Of a stretch of DNA of 64,000 bases, positions 33,403 to 43,183 are shown one piece after another; the stretch's first letter is position 1; every line of letters begins with the position of its first letter. The notes beneath the pieces are model-generated. The model was not told the DNA's origin. It saw nothing but the letters and a program-made list of their open reading frames with translations, and ran no database searches. Source of the stretch: Metarhizobium sp964253915 (GTDB lineage: Bacteria; Pseudomonadota; Alphaproteobacteria; Rhizobiales; Rhizobiaceae); NCBI RefSeq assembly GCF_964253915.1, contig NZ_CAXUSG020000002.1, forward strand, positions 724,291-788,290, in the 5' to 3' direction. A program made the translations under genes and the position numbers.

Positions 33403-34395
33403 GTGACCTATCTCCTTAGTCTCCTCGACAAAAGCCCCATAGAAGATGGCCTCTCGGCCGCCGATGCGTTGCGCGCCACGGTAAAGTTCGCCACGCGGGC
33501 CGAAGAACTCGGTTATCACCGCTTCTGGGTCGCCGAACATCACAACATGTCCAGCCTGGCGAGTTCGTCGCCTGAGGCGTTGATCGCCTATCTTCTCGCG
33601 CGGACGTCGAAGATACGCGTCGGCTCGGGCGGAGTCATGCTGCAGCATTACAGCGCCTACAAGGTGGCCGAGACTTTCAATGTGCTGGCATCGCTGGCGC
33701 CGGGCCGCGTCGACCTTGGGGTCGGCAAGGCACCGGGCGGCTTTCCCTTCGCGACACGGGCGCTGCAGGTGGGGATCGATCCGGCCAGGAAGCCGGATTT
33801 CGCCACCCAGCTTAGCGATCTCAATACCTATCTCTCCACCAGCGCCAACGGTGACGGCGCCTTGGCAACCCCTTTCCCGCCGGTGGCGCCGGAGCGCTTC
33901 CTGCTCGGCGCCAGCATCGAAAGCGCCGAGCTTGCAGCCGAAAAGGGCTGGGAACTGGTCTTTGCCGGCCACTTGAACGGCGATCCGGAGAATTTGCGCC
34001 GCACGTTCGAGGCCTATGAGCGGGCCTCCGGTGGCAAGCAGCCGATCCTGGCGCTGGCAGCCTTCGCCGCCGAAAGCGACGAGCATGCCCGCGAGCGCGT
34101 CGGCGACCTGCGCATCGTCAAGGTGTTTTTGCCCAACGGCCAGACGGTCAATGTCGGCACCGAGGAGCAGGCGGCGGAGTTCGCCCGACAGGCCGGTTTC
34201 ACCGAATACCGCACCGAGGAAAAGGCGCCGAGCGTGCTGCACGGCACGGCCAAGCAGATCCGCAAGGAACTGGACGAGCTGCATCGCCTCTACGGCGTCA
34301 AGGAATTCGTCCTCGATACCCCCGCCCTTCCAGCCGCCGAGCGCCTCGCCTCCATCGAGTTGCTCGCCCGGGAACGGCTTTCCCTCGTCGCCTGA
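33403..34395 (+). CDS. Luciferase-like FMN-dependent monooxygenase, MsnO8/CmoO-like
   Basis: A 330-residue bacterial-luciferase-superfamily protein (TIM barrel) that uses reduced FMN and oxygen, typically to cleave carbon-sulfur or carbon-nitrogen bonds. Landmarks are YHRFWVAEHHNMSSLASSSP, RVGSGGVMLQHYSAYKVAE and APGRVDLGVGKAPGG, all of the MsnO8 subfamily that includes Bacillus YtmO (CmoO). The start is GTG 33403. It heads an operon containing N-acetyltransferase, N-deacetylase and cystine-type transport genes, which together match the S-(2-succino)cysteine/S-alkylcysteine salvage set. The pathway role is inferred from that context. Confidence 0.85.
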   Translation: MTYLLSLLDKSPIEDGLSAADALRATVKFATRAEELGYHRFWVAEHHNMSSLASSSPEALIAYLLARTSKIRVGSGGVMLQHYSAYKVAETFNVLASLAPGRVDLGVGKAPGGFPFATRALQVGIDPARKPDFATQLSDLNTYLSTSANGDGALATPFPPVAPERFLLGASIESAELAAEKGWELVFAGHLNGDPENLRRTFEAYERASGGKQPILALAAFAAESDEHARERVGDLRIVKVFLPNGQTVNVGTEEQAAEFARQAGFTEYRTEEKAPSVLHGTAKQIRKELDELHRLYGVKEFVLDTPALPAAERLASIELLARERLSLVA

Positions 34396-34419
34396 TCGTT
34401 TCCAAGGAGGATTGATCCC

Positions 34420-35769
34420 ATGGCTCGCAAAAACATCACGTTCGGCATCATGCTGCAGGGTCCGGGCGGCCATATGAACGCCTGGAAGCATCCGAGCGGA
34501 CCGGCGGATGCCAGCGTCAATTTCGATTTCTTCGTCAAGACGGCGCGTAAGGCCGAGGAGGCAGGCATCGCCTTTGCCTTCGTCGCCGATGGCCTCTACA
34601 TCAACGAACAGTCGATCCCGCATTTCCTCAACCGCTTCGAGCCGATCGCCATCCTCTCGGCGCTGGCCGCCTCGACGTCGAAGATCGGCCTGGTCGGCAC
34701 GGTGTCGACCTCCTACAGCGATCCTTTCACCATCGCCCGCCAGTTCGCCTCCATCGACCTGATCAGCGGCGGGCGGGCCGGCTGGAACGCCGTCACCTCG
34801 CCGCTGGAAGGCTCGGGACGCAACTATAGCCGCGAGCATCCCGAACACGAGTTGCGCTACGAGATCGCCGAGGATTATCTCGATGCGATCAAGGGCCTCT
34901 GGGATTCCTGGGATGACGACGCCTTCGTCCGCAACCGGGAGACCGGGGTCTACGCCGACAAGTCCAAGCTGCACCGCCTGAACCACAAGGGCCGCTTCTT
35001 CCGTATCGAGGGGCCGCTGAACATCGGCCGATCGAAGCAGGGCCAGCCGGTGGTTTTCCAGGCGGGGGCTTCCGATTCCGGCATCCGGCTGGCCGGTAAG
35101 CATGCCGATGCCGTCTTCACCAATGGCGGGCCGATCGAGGAGGCGCAAGCCTTCTACCGCCAACTGAAGGACAGCGTCATCGCCCACGGCCGCCCGGCCG
35201 CCGAGGTTGGCATTTATCCCGGCATCGGCCCGATCGTCGGTGCGACAGCGGAAGAGGCGGAGGCCAAATATCAGGCGATCCGCAACCTCGTCACCATCGA
35301 GGAAGCGCTGCTCTATCTCGGCCGCTTCTTCGATCACCACGATTTCAGCGTCTATCCGCTCGACGAGCCTTTCCCTGACATCGGCGACATCGGCAAGAAC
35401 AGTTTTCGCGCCACCACCGACCGCATCAAGAAGACGGCGCGCGAAAAGGGCCTGACTTTGCGCGAGATTGCGCTGGATGCCGCCACGCCGCGCACCGCCT
35501 TCATCGGCACGCCGGAGCATATCGCCGACGAAATCATCCGCTGGGTGGACCAGGATGCGGCCGATGGCTTCATCCTCGGCTTCCAGGTCATTGCCGAGGG
35601 TTTTGACGATTTCGGCAAGCACGTCCTGCCAATCCTTACCGAACGCGGCTACTTCGACCCCGTTCTGAAGGGCCAGACGCTGCGCGACCATCTCGGCCTG
35701 CCCTTCCGCGAAAGCCGTTATGTGGCCGGCGCCCCCGAAATCGAGCGCGGAAAGGCTGTCGGCGCCTGA
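34420..35769 (+). CDS. Luciferase-like FMN-dependent monooxygenase, NtaA/SnaA/SoxA family (CmoJ-like)
   Basis: A 449-residue flavin monooxygenase of the NtaA/SnaA/DszA branch, longer than the MsnO8 type. Conserved parts are ITFGIMLQGPGGHMNAWKHP, the GLVGTVSTSYSDPFTIARQF block, GGRAGWNAVTSPLEG and GQPVVFQAGASDSGIRLA. AAGGAGG precedes the ATG. In Bacillus the paired YtnJ (CmoJ) and YtmO act on N-acetylated S-substituted cysteines, and both types are adjacent here. The immediate electron donor would be FMNH2 from a separate reductase not seen in this window. Confidence 0.87.
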   Translation: MARKNITFGIMLQGPGGHMNAWKHPSGPADASVNFDFFVKTARKAEEAGIAFAFVADGLYINEQSIPHFLNRFEPIAILSALAASTSKIGLVGTVSTSYSDPFTIARQFASIDLISGGRAGWNAVTSPLEGSGRNYSREHPEHELRYEIAEDYLDAIKGLWDSWDDDAFVRNRETGVYADKSKLHRLNHKGRFFRIEGPLNIGRSKQGQPVVFQAGASDSGIRLAGKHADAVFTNGGPIEEAQAFYRQLKDSVIAHGRPAAEVGIYPGIGPIVGATAEEAEAKYQAIRNLVTIEEALLYLGRFFDHHDFSVYPLDEPFPDIGDIGKNSFRATTDRIKKTAREKGLTLREIALDAATPRTAFIGTPEHIADEIIRWVDQDAADGFILGFQVIAEGFDDFGKHVLPILTERGYFDPVLKGQTLRDHLGLPFRESRYVAGAPEIERGKAVGA

Positions 35770-35786
35770 GGCGCGGACGGGATGCC

Positions 35787-36986
35787 ATGAACATCATCGC
35801 CAAGAATCCGCTCCGCTCCCACACCGTCGAAAATGGCATCGCCGCCTATCTCGACGAGATCGTCGCGCTCCGCCACGACCTGCACCGCCATCCGGAACTG
35901 GCGTTCCGGGAAGTGCGCACCAGCCAGATCGTTGCATCCGGCCTGTCCTCCTGGGGCTACGAGGTGACGACGGGTCTTGCCGGCACCGGCATCGTCGCCA
36001 CCCTCCGGCGCGGAAACGGCACAAAAACCATCGGCATCCGCGCCGACATGGACGCGCTGCCGATCGAAGAAGCGACCGGGCTCGATTATGCCAGCGGCAA
36101 TCCCGGCGTCATGCATGCCTGCGGCCATGACGGGCACACCGCAATCCTGCTTGCAGCCGCGCGGTATCTGGCCGAAAGCGGCGATTTCAGCGGCACGCTG
36201 CGGCTGATCTTCCAGCCCGCCGAAGAAATCGGCGCCGGTGCCCGCAAGATGATTGCCGAGAGGCTTTTCGAAAAATTCCCCGTCGATGCGGTGTTCGGCC
36301 TGCACAACTGGCCGGGCGTGCCGACCGGGCAATTCGGCTTCGTCGCCGGCCCGGCGATGGCCTCGGTCGACCAGGCGTTCATCCGCATCGTCGGCAAGGG
36401 CGGCCACGGGGCCGAACCGCATCGGGCCGTCGACCCGGTGCTGGCCTCGGCCTCCTTCATCACCGCGCTGCAGAGCGTCGTCTCCCGCAACGTCGATCCG
36501 CAGGACATGGCGGTGGCGACCGTCGGCTCGATCCATGCCGGCTCCGCCTCCAACGTCATCCCCGAAAGCGTCGAGCTGAAACTCACCACGCGCGCCTTCC
36601 GGGAGGATGTCCGCAAGCAGCTGGAGCAACGCATTCCGGCGTTGGCCCGGGCGCAGGCGGAAAGTTTTGGCGCGACGGCGGAGGTGGACTACCGGCCGGG
36701 TTTCCCGGCGCTGGTCAACCATGCGGCGGAAACCGAATTCGCCCGCAAGGTCGCCGTCGAGACCTTTGGATCTGCAACGGTCGAGAAGGAGTTCCGGCCG
36801 CGCACCGCGAGCGAGGATTTTGCCTACATGCTGGAAGCGAACCCCGGCAGCTATCTCTTCGTCGGCAACGGCGACAGCGCCTCGCTGCACAGCGCCCACT
36901 ACGATTTCAACGACGCGATCATCGCGCCCGCCGCCCGCTACTGGGTGCGGCTTGCCGAAACCTTTCTCACTGACGACAACGGGTGA
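35787..36986 (+). CDS. M20-family amidohydrolase (N-deacetylase, SndA-like)
   Basis: A 399-residue metallo-amidohydrolase of the hippuricase/aminoacylase group. The metal-binding motif MHACGHDGHT is near residue 110, FQPAEEIGAG supplies the catalytic glutamates, and GKGGHGAEPH lies in the lid domain. Such enzymes remove an acyl group from N-acyl amino acids. Beside an N-acetyltransferase and two flavin monooxygenases it fits the last step of the Bacillus snaA-cmo-sndA pathway, N-acetylcysteine to cysteine. Its stop overlaps the next gene's GTG alternative start. Confidence 0.87.
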   Translation: MNIIAKNPLRSHTVENGIAAYLDEIVALRHDLHRHPELAFREVRTSQIVASGLSSWGYEVTTGLAGTGIVATLRRGNGTKTIGIRADMDALPIEEATGLDYASGNPGVMHACGHDGHTAILLAAARYLAESGDFSGTLRLIFQPAEEIGAGARKMIAERLFEKFPVDAVFGLHNWPGVPTGQFGFVAGPAMASVDQAFIRIVGKGGHGAEPHRAVDPVLASASFITALQSVVSRNVDPQDMAVATVGSIHAGSASNVIPESVELKLTTRAFREDVRKQLEQRIPALARAQAESFGATAEVDYRPGFPALVNHAAETEFARKVAVETFGSATVEKEFRPRTASEDFAYMLEANPGSYLFVGNGDSASLHSAHYDFNDAIIAPAARYWVRLAETFLTDDNG

Positions 36987-36994
36987 CGAACGAC

Positions 36995-37528
36995 ATGAGC
37001 GACACGTTCCTTTACACTAGCCCTCTCGATCCACGCGCCAAGCCGCTGATCGATGAACTGATCTACGAATACGACACCCGCTACGGCACCTATTTTAACG
37101 CCGAAGGCGCCGTCGCCGAGCTGAACCGCTATCCCCCCGAAGCCTTTGCACCGCCGATCGGCAATTTCCTGCTCTTGATCCGCGATGGTGAGACCATCGG
37201 CGGCGGCGCTTTCAAGCCGTACGATGACCAGACCGCCGAATTCAAGCGTGTCTGGACACGCACGGATCTCCGACGCCAGGGTCTCGCCCGCAAGGTGCTG
37301 GTGGAACTCGAAGCCCAGGCAGCGAGACAGGGTTACAGCCGCATCTACCTCACCACCGGCTTTCGCCAGCCGGAGGCGGTCGGGCTATACCTGAACTACG
37401 GCTACACCGCCCTCTTCGATACCTCCGTCGATCCGGAAATCTACAAGAGCCTGCCGTTCGAAAAGGACATCAGCCACCTCATCCCGGTCGCCGAGCCGCG
37501 CCTGCGGGCTGCCGGCGGCAACAGCTGA
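36995..37528 (+). CDS. GNAT N-acetyltransferase (SnaA/YtmI-like)
   Basis: A 177-residue acetyltransferase of the GNAT fold. The acetyl-CoA site is at about residues 88-101 (RTDLRRQGLARKVL) and the C-terminal part has GFRQPEAVGLYLNYGYTALF. Length and placement match YtmI (SnaA), which acetylates the amino group of S-substituted cysteines before C-S cleavage. ATG 36995 is used; GTG 36983 in frame overlaps the upstream stop. Acetylation followed by deacetylation in one operon is the clearest hint to the pathway. Confidence 0.85.
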   Translation: MSDTFLYTSPLDPRAKPLIDELIYEYDTRYGTYFNAEGAVAELNRYPPEAFAPPIGNFLLLIRDGETIGGGAFKPYDDQTAEFKRVWTRTDLRRQGLARKVLVELEAQAARQGYSRIYLTTGFRQPEAVGLYLNYGYTALFDTSVDPEIYKSLPFEKDISHLIPVAEPRLRAAGGNS

Positions 37529-37566
37529 GCTGCGGCATATCCACAATTCCATCAGGGGAAACAACC

Positions 37567-39345
37567 ATGGCATTGACGACCGACTTCGTGGATATCGCGC
37601 CTGCCGGCCAGCGGGCAGAGCCGGGTCAGGATTATTCCCGCTACCGCATCGTGCCGGCCCGACATCCTGGCCGTCTGGCGGGCACGATCTTCGCCGCCAT
37701 CGTCATCGTCGCCGTGCTTTATTCCACCTTCACCAATCCGCGCTGGGGCTGGGGCGTATTTGCCGAATGGTTCTTTGCCGAACCGGTGCTGGTCGGCCTC
37801 GGCCGCACCCTGCTTCTGACGGTGCTCGCGGCAATTTCCGGCTCCATCCTCGGCACCGGGCTGGCGCTGGCACGTGTCTCGCGATCGCCGCTGCTCTCGG
37901 GCCTCTCCTGGGGCTACATCTGGCTGCTGCGCTCGATCCCTATCATCGTGCTTCTGTTGATCCTCAACAATCTCGGCTACCTTTACGAAACGGTGACCAT
38001 CGGTATTCCGTTCACCGACACCGTCTTCATCAATTACCCCACCGTGCAGTTGCTGACGCCATTCGCCGCCGCCTTCCTAGGCCTGACGCTCAACCAGTCG
38101 GCCTTCTTCGCCGAGATCGTCCGCGGCGGCATCCTTTCCGTCGATAACGGCCAGCACGAGGCGGCTGCTGCCCTTGGCCTGCCGCGCCGCCGCCAGGCGT
38201 TTCGGATCGTGCTGCCGCAGGCGATGCGTTCGATCCTGCCGACCAGCTTCAACGAGTTGATCGGGCTCGCGAAAAGCACCTCCATGGTCTACGTGCTGGC
38301 GCTGCCGGAGCTTTTCTACACCGTGCAGGTGATCTACCGCCGCAACCTCGAAGTCATTCCACTGCTGATGGTCGCCACCGTCTGGTACCTGGTGATCATG
38401 ACGGTGCTCTCCATCGCCCAGCACTATATCGAGCGCTATTTCTCCAAGGGCGCGGTCCGCAACCCGAAGCCCCTGCCCTTTCAGGCCTTCTTCGCAGGTC
38501 TGCGCCGCCCACTGGCGGCAGTTGCTCCCCTCCCCGGCGACAGCGCCCGGACGCACGGTTTTCGCGATGCCACGGCCTTTCGCAGCGGCGGCGCGGTGCG
38601 TATCCACGGCGTTTCGAAGAGTTTCGGCTCCTTGAAGGTGCTCGACACCATCGAGCTCAATCTGCCCGCCGGCAGTGTCACTGCCATTCTCGGCCCCTCC
38701 GGCTCCGGCAAGTCGACACTGCTGCGGACCATCAACCACCTCGAACGCGCCGATGAAGGTTTCATCTCGGTCGATGGTGCGCTGGTCGGTTATGCGCAGA
38801 AGGGCGACACGCTCTACGAACTCAAGGAGAAGGACATTCTGAAAAGCCGCGCCGACATCGGCATGGTCTTCCAGAACTTCAACCTCTTCCCACACCTCAC
38901 CGTGCTAGAGAATCTGATCGAGGCCCCGATCCAGGTGCGCGGTGAAAAGCGCGAGCAGGCAATCCGCCTGGCGCAGGACCTGCTCGCCCGCGTCGGCCTG
39001 AGCGACAAGATTTACGCCTATCCGCGCCAGCTTTCCGGCGGGCAGCAGCAGCGTGTCGCCATAGCCCGCGCTCTGGCGCTCCGCCCCAAGGTACTTCTAT
39101 TCGACGAGCCGACCTCGGCGCTCGATCCCGAACTGGTGGGTGAAGTGCTCGACGTCATCAAGGACCTGGCGCGCACCGGCACGACGCTCGTCATCGTCAC
39201 CCACGAGATCGGCTTTGCCCGCGAAGTCGCCGATACGGTCGTCTTCATGGAAGGCGGGCGCGTCGTCGAGATCGGCACGCCGGCACGCATCTTCAACGAG
39301 GCGGAACACCCGCGGACGCGCGAATTCCTGGCCAAGGTTCTCTAA
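37567..39345 (+). CDS. Fused polar amino acid ABC permease and ATPase (cystine-type importer)
   Basis: A 592-residue protein. Residues 1-290 form a HisMQ-type permease with several membrane spans and the EAA loop GQHEAAAALGLPRRRQAFRI; residues 340-592 form an ATPase with Walker A GPSGSGKST at 376-384, LSGGQQQ near 489 and LLFDEP near 510. Normally these are two or three proteins, as in TcyL, TcyM and TcyN. As a homodimer it would form a complete membrane core. The binding protein is encoded next but is frameshifted. Confidence 0.9.
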   Translation: MALTTDFVDIAPAGQRAEPGQDYSRYRIVPARHPGRLAGTIFAAIVIVAVLYSTFTNPRWGWGVFAEWFFAEPVLVGLGRTLLLTVLAAISGSILGTGLALARVSRSPLLSGLSWGYIWLLRSIPIIVLLLILNNLGYLYETVTIGIPFTDTVFINYPTVQLLTPFAAAFLGLTLNQSAFFAEIVRGGILSVDNGQHEAAAALGLPRRRQAFRIVLPQAMRSILPTSFNELIGLAKSTSMVYVLALPELFYTVQVIYRRNLEVIPLLMVATVWYLVIMTVLSIAQHYIERYFSKGAVRNPKPLPFQAFFAGLRRPLAAVAPLPGDSARTHGFRDATAFRSGGAVRIHGVSKSFGSLKVLDTIELNLPAGSVTAILGPSGSGKSTLLRTINHLERADEGFISVDGALVGYAQKGDTLYELKEKDILKSRADIGMVFQNFNLFPHLTVLENLIEAPIQVRGEKREQAIRLAQDLLARVGLSDKIYAYPRQLSGGQQQRVAIARALALRPKVLLFDEPTSALDPELVGEVLDVIKDLARTGTTLVIVTHEIGFAREVADTVVFMEGGRVVEIGTPARIFNEAEHPRTREFLAKVL

Positions 39346-39436
39346 CAACTCGCTTTATTCGAAATGCCAGCCGCGACGGGCGGATGGATAAGACTGCCAA
39401 TAACTACAATCCCAAGATGAAAATGAGGCAAAAATC

Positions 39437-40377
39437 ATGGCATTTTATTCTGCAACAAAACTTATGCTGGCAGGCGCGGCGGTCTTTGCTGCGTTGAGCT
39501 TCGGTGCCCAGGCAGAGGAAAAATTCGACCTCAGCCCCGACACCTCGAACCGGGTGCGCGCCGAAAAGAACGAAGCCGCTGTCAAGGCGGTTTCGCCGGA
39601 CTTCAAGTTCGTGACGCCCGGCAAGTTCACCGTGGCGATCAATGCCTGGGATCCGCCGATCGCCACCTATGCCACCGACGCTGCTACCATCGTCGGCGCC
39701 GATCCGGACCTCGCCCAGCTGCTGGCCGACTCGCTGGGTCTGGAACTGAACATCGTCTCCGTCGCCTGGGCCGACTGGCCGCTCGGTGTCTCCTCCGGCA
39801 AGTACGATGCGGTGATCAGCAACGTCACCGTCACCGAGGAACGCAAGGAAAAGTTCGATTTCTCGACCTATCGCCGCGACGTTCTTGGCTTCTACGTCAA
39901 GGGCGATAGCGCCATCACCGCGATCAAGGACCCCAAGGACGTCGCCGGCCTGAAGGTCTCACCGGCGCTGGCACCAACCAGGAAAAGATCATCCTGGAAT
40001 GGGATCGCCAGAACGTCGCCGCCGGCCTGAAGCCGATCGAGGTGCAATATTACGACGACCGCGCCGCCAGCGACCTGGCGCTGCAGTCGGGCCGCGCCGA
40101 CGTGGAGTTCAATCCGAATGCGACGCAGGCCTACAGCGCCTCGATCAAGGGCAAGACCAAGCTTGTCGGCGTCGTCTCGGGCGGCTGGCCGCTGACGGCC
40201 GACATCGCCGTGACAACGAAGAAGGGCGCCGGCCTTGCCGACGCCATCACCGTCGCACTCAACGGCCTGATCAAGAGCGGCAAGTATGGCGAGGTGCTGA
40301 AGCGCTGGAGCGTCGAGGCCGAAGCCGTCGACGAGGCGCTGACCAATCCGGCCGGCCTGCCGAAGAGCGGTTCGTAA
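39437..40377 (+). pseudogene. Frameshifted family-3 solute-binding protein for the fused importer
   Basis: The first frame (39437 to about 39958) has a signal peptide ending AQA and a good family-3 domain up to DPKDVAGLKV. It then runs into a non-family tail. The next frame continues exactly in register with the family (TGAGTNQEKIILEWDRQNVA, ending GLPKSGS at 40377). One missing base at about 39958 explains it. Uncorrected, the importer lacks its full binding protein; all neighbours are intact, so a sequence error is quite possible. Confidence 0.8.
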
Positions 40378-40494
40378 GCGGCGGACGACGGGCCGGCGCG
40401 GGGGATGCTGCCGGCCCGTTTTTCCTTCAGTTCTTATCCGGAGTTTTAAGATGACTGTCTTTCCGGCCTCCCGCATGTGGGGAGAGGTGAGATC

Positions 40495-41535
40495 ATGAGC
40501 GGCGGACCTGTGTCCATCGGCCATATCGGGTTCCTCACGCCCGGCAATTACCCTGCCGACGACCCGCTCGCCGGACTGGAAAAGACGCTGCAACTGCTGG
40601 CCTATGGCGAGGAACTGGGTTTCGACAGCGCCTGGGCGCGGCAGCGGCATCTGGAGCCGGGTATTTCATCGGCGACAGCATTTCTTGCGGCGGCAACCCA
40701 GCGCACCAGCCGCATCCAGCTCGGCGCCGCCGTCATTCCCATCGGCTACGAAAGCCCCTACCGGCTGGCCGAAGATCTTTCGACCGTCGACGTGCTGTCG
40801 CGCGGGCGCCTGAATGTCGGGCTCAGCGCCGGCCGGCCGCTGCATGCCGATCTCATCGGCCCGCTCGCTTTCGACGGCGAATGGGAAAATTTTGATTTTT
40901 CGCATGAACGGGTGAATCGTTTTGCCGACAATCTGCGTGGCACCTATCTCGGCGACGCGGAAACCGTCATCAAGACACCCTTCGGGCCGCAGCGCCCGCG
41001 CCTGCAGCCCTATGCCAAGGGCCTGATCGACCGCATCTGGTACGGTGGCGGTTCGCTGCGCTCAGCCGGCTGGGCCGGACGCAACGGCTTCAACCTACTG
41101 ATCGGCAACGTCACCACCGGCGAGGAGACCGACGAGTTTTTCGTCGCCCAATCCCGGCAGCTGCAGGCCTACCGTGCAGCAGTCGGTCCGCAGCAGCGCC
41201 GCGTCGCGCTCGGCCGCGTCATCGTGCCGTTCGACAGCGCCGATGCCGCCACCCGCAAGCGATACGAACAATACGCCGCCGGCCGTCACGAACGCACGCT
41301 GACGCCGCAGGGCGAGCGCCGCACGCTTTTTGCCCGCGATATCGTCGGCACGTCGGACGAAATTTTGGAGCGGCTGTTCGCCGATCCGATCCTGCCGCAT
41401 GTCTCCGAACTGCGCCTGGAATTGCCCTACGAGTTCGAGGACGAGGAATACCGGCAGATCATCCACGATTTCGTCACCCGGATCGCGCCGCAGCTCGGCT
41501 GGAGCCCCGCCGCCGCCATCCGGGCGGCCTCGTGA
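40495..41535 (+). CDS. Luciferase-like FMN-dependent monooxygenase, third of the operon
   Basis: A 346-residue luciferase-superfamily protein. Seen are GFDSAWARQRHLEPGISSAT, QLGAAVIPIGYESPYRLAED and SRGRLNVGLSAGRPLHAD. It belongs near the MsnO8 group but is distinct from the protein at 33403. ATG 40495 follows GGGGAGAGGTGA. Its place between the binding-protein gene and a cysteine synthase-like gene suggests a third oxygenation step or a different S-substituent. The exact substrate is unknown. Confidence 0.83.
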   Translation: MSGGPVSIGHIGFLTPGNYPADDPLAGLEKTLQLLAYGEELGFDSAWARQRHLEPGISSATAFLAAATQRTSRIQLGAAVIPIGYESPYRLAEDLSTVDVLSRGRLNVGLSAGRPLHADLIGPLAFDGEWENFDFSHERVNRFADNLRGTYLGDAETVIKTPFGPQRPRLQPYAKGLIDRIWYGGGSLRSAGWAGRNGFNLLIGNVTTGEETDEFFVAQSRQLQAYRAAVGPQQRRVALGRVIVPFDSADAATRKRYEQYAAGRHERTLTPQGERRTLFARDIVGTSDEILERLFADPILPHVSELRLELPYEFEDEEYRQIIHDFVTRIAPQLGWSPAAAIRAAS

Positions 41536-41578
41536 CCCGCCCCTTTGGTTTCATATTCCCTATGAAAGGAGCGCCAAG

Positions 41579-42535
41579 ATGGCGAACATCTACGACAGCC
41601 TGACCAACCTGATCGGCAACACGCCGCTTCTCGAACTGCACAATTACCGCCGCAACCGCAATCTCCCCGGCCGCATCCTTGCCAAGCTGGAATATTTCAA
41701 CCCCGCCGGCAGCGTCAAGGATCGCATCGCCTGGGGCATCATCCGCCAGGCCGAAGAGGCCGGCAAGATCCGGCCGGGCGACCTTTTGGTCGACGTCACC
41801 AGCGGCAATACCGGCATCGCGCTGGCGGCCGTGGCGGCTGCGCGCGGCTACCGCACCAAATTTTACCTCAGCGACAACATCAGCCGCGACAAGATCAAGC
41901 TGCTGCGGCTCTACGGCGCGGAAATCGTCGAGGTCGAGAATTCGTTCTTCCTCGCCCCGGATGCGCTGGAAAAGATCACCGCCCGCGTCCAGCAGGAAAA
42001 TCCGACCGCCTTCTTCACCGACCAGCTCGCCAACCCGGTCAATCCGCAGACCCATTTCGAAACCACGGGACCGGAAGTTTGGCGCGATACCGATGGCACA
42101 GTCGATTTCTTCGTCGGCGGGGTCGGAACCGGCGGCACGATCTCGGGCGCCGGCCGTTTCCTGAAAGCGCAGAAACCGGGGCTGAAGGTGGTGATCGCCG
42201 AACCGGCTGTGGAGTCGCTGCCGACCGAGGAAAACCCCTATCCGGACGAAATCGATGGCGTGCACAAGGTGAGCGAGGTGCCGCCGGAACAGCTGCCGGG
42301 CAATTTCGACAACACCATCGCCGACGAGGTCATCGCCCTCAACACATCCGATGCAAGGGCGACAGCGGCCGCGCTGGTGGCGGAGGAAGGCATTTTCGGC
42401 GGCACATCGGCCGGCGCCGTTCTCTGGGCAGCCACAATCCTTGCCGCTCGGCCGGAGAATGCCGGCAAGGTCATCGTCGCCGTGCTGCCAGACACCGGCG
42501 AACGTTATCTGACGGCAGTGGCAAGCAGCCGGTAA
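41579..42535 (+). CDS. Cysteine synthase-family PLP enzyme
   Basis: A 318-residue fold-type II PLP enzyme. The PLP lysine is in NPAGSVKDRIA, the substrate loop in TSGNTGIALA, and the phosphate loop in GGVGTGGTISGAGR. It resembles CysK/CysM, which join sulfide or another sulfur donor to O-acetylserine. GGTSAGAVLWAA near the end is typical. In this operon it could re-fix sulfide released from substrates, or act as an S-alkylcysteine lyase-like enzyme. The distinction cannot be made from sequence alone. Confidence 0.87.
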   Translation: MANIYDSLTNLIGNTPLLELHNYRRNRNLPGRILAKLEYFNPAGSVKDRIAWGIIRQAEEAGKIRPGDLLVDVTSGNTGIALAAVAAARGYRTKFYLSDNISRDKIKLLRLYGAEIVEVENSFFLAPDALEKITARVQQENPTAFFTDQLANPVNPQTHFETTGPEVWRDTDGTVDFFVGGVGTGGTISGAGRFLKAQKPGLKVVIAEPAVESLPTEENPYPDEIDGVHKVSEVPPEQLPGNFDNTIADEVIALNTSDARATAAALVAEEGIFGGTSAGAVLWAATILAARPENAGKVIVAVLPDTGERYLTAVASSR

Positions 42536-42554
42536 ATTGACAGGATCTTCATCT

Positions 42555-43151
42555 GTGACAAAAGCGATAGAATATTTCTTCTCGATCGGCTCGCCGTGGT
42601 CGTATATCGGCCTCGATACCTTTGCTGAACTGGCAACGAAAAACGAGGTCGTCATCACGCCTTATCTCACCACGGTGGTGGAGGAAAACGGCGGAATTTT
42701 TTCACGCAACCGCCCGGAAATCCGGCGAAGCTACTGGATCCGCGATCTTGAACGCTGGGCGCACGTGCGCGGCAAACCGCTCCTGCTGCATGATCGCCCC
42801 GAACTCAGCGACCCGACACCCGCCTCGCTCTTCGTGATCGCCGCCTATCTTGACGGCAAGGACTGGATCGGCGTCAGCCGCGCCCTGCAGCATGCCTTCT
42901 GGAGCGAGGCGAAAGACATCGGCAAACCGGACATCCGGTCGATGGTCGCGTATGCAGCCGGCTTCGACGGCGCGGCCCTTCTCAAGCGGCAGGCCGATGA
43001 CGATGTGCAGAGCAAATGGACGGGAGACCGCATCCATGCGCGCGACAGCGGCGTCTTCGGCTTTCCCACCTATCGCTACGACGGTGAGATCTACTGGGGG
43101 CAGGACAACTTGCCCTTCCTCGAGCGCCATCTTGCCGGCGACAGACCCTGA
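42555..43151 (+). CDS. 2-hydroxychromene-2-carboxylate isomerase/DsbA-like thioredoxin-fold protein
   Basis: A 198-residue kappa-class glutathione-transferase-like protein. The active-site region is YFFSIGSPWSYIG, with a serine where DsbA has cysteine, and the C-terminal GVFGFPTYRYDGEIYWGQDN is characteristic. Family members use glutathione to isomerise aromatic or thioether-like substrates. GTG 42555 is chosen with AGGA upstream; TTG 42537 is an alternative. In an organosulfur operon it may handle a glutathione- or thiol-linked intermediate. This role is inferred. Confidence 0.82.
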   Translation: MTKAIEYFFSIGSPWSYIGLDTFAELATKNEVVITPYLTTVVEENGGIFSRNRPEIRRSYWIRDLERWAHVRGKPLLLHDRPELSDPTPASLFVIAAYLDGKDWIGVSRALQHAFWSEAKDIGKPDIRSMVAYAAGFDGAALLKRQADDDVQSKWTGDRIHARDSGVFGFPTYRYDGEIYWGQDNLPFLERHLAGDRP

Positions 43152-43183
43152 AGCGATGCAGCATCGATGACATGTAGGTTTCC

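Noticed and set aside
33370..35691. Minus-strand open frame of over 700 codons
   Set aside because: It covers two luciferase-like genes on the opposite strand and has no family motif; it is an antisense shadow.
42555..43151. Gene as a flavin reductase for the monooxygenases
   Set aside because: The FFSIGSPWSYIG active site and C-terminal pattern are those of the thioredoxin-fold isomerase family, without flavin-reductase motifs.
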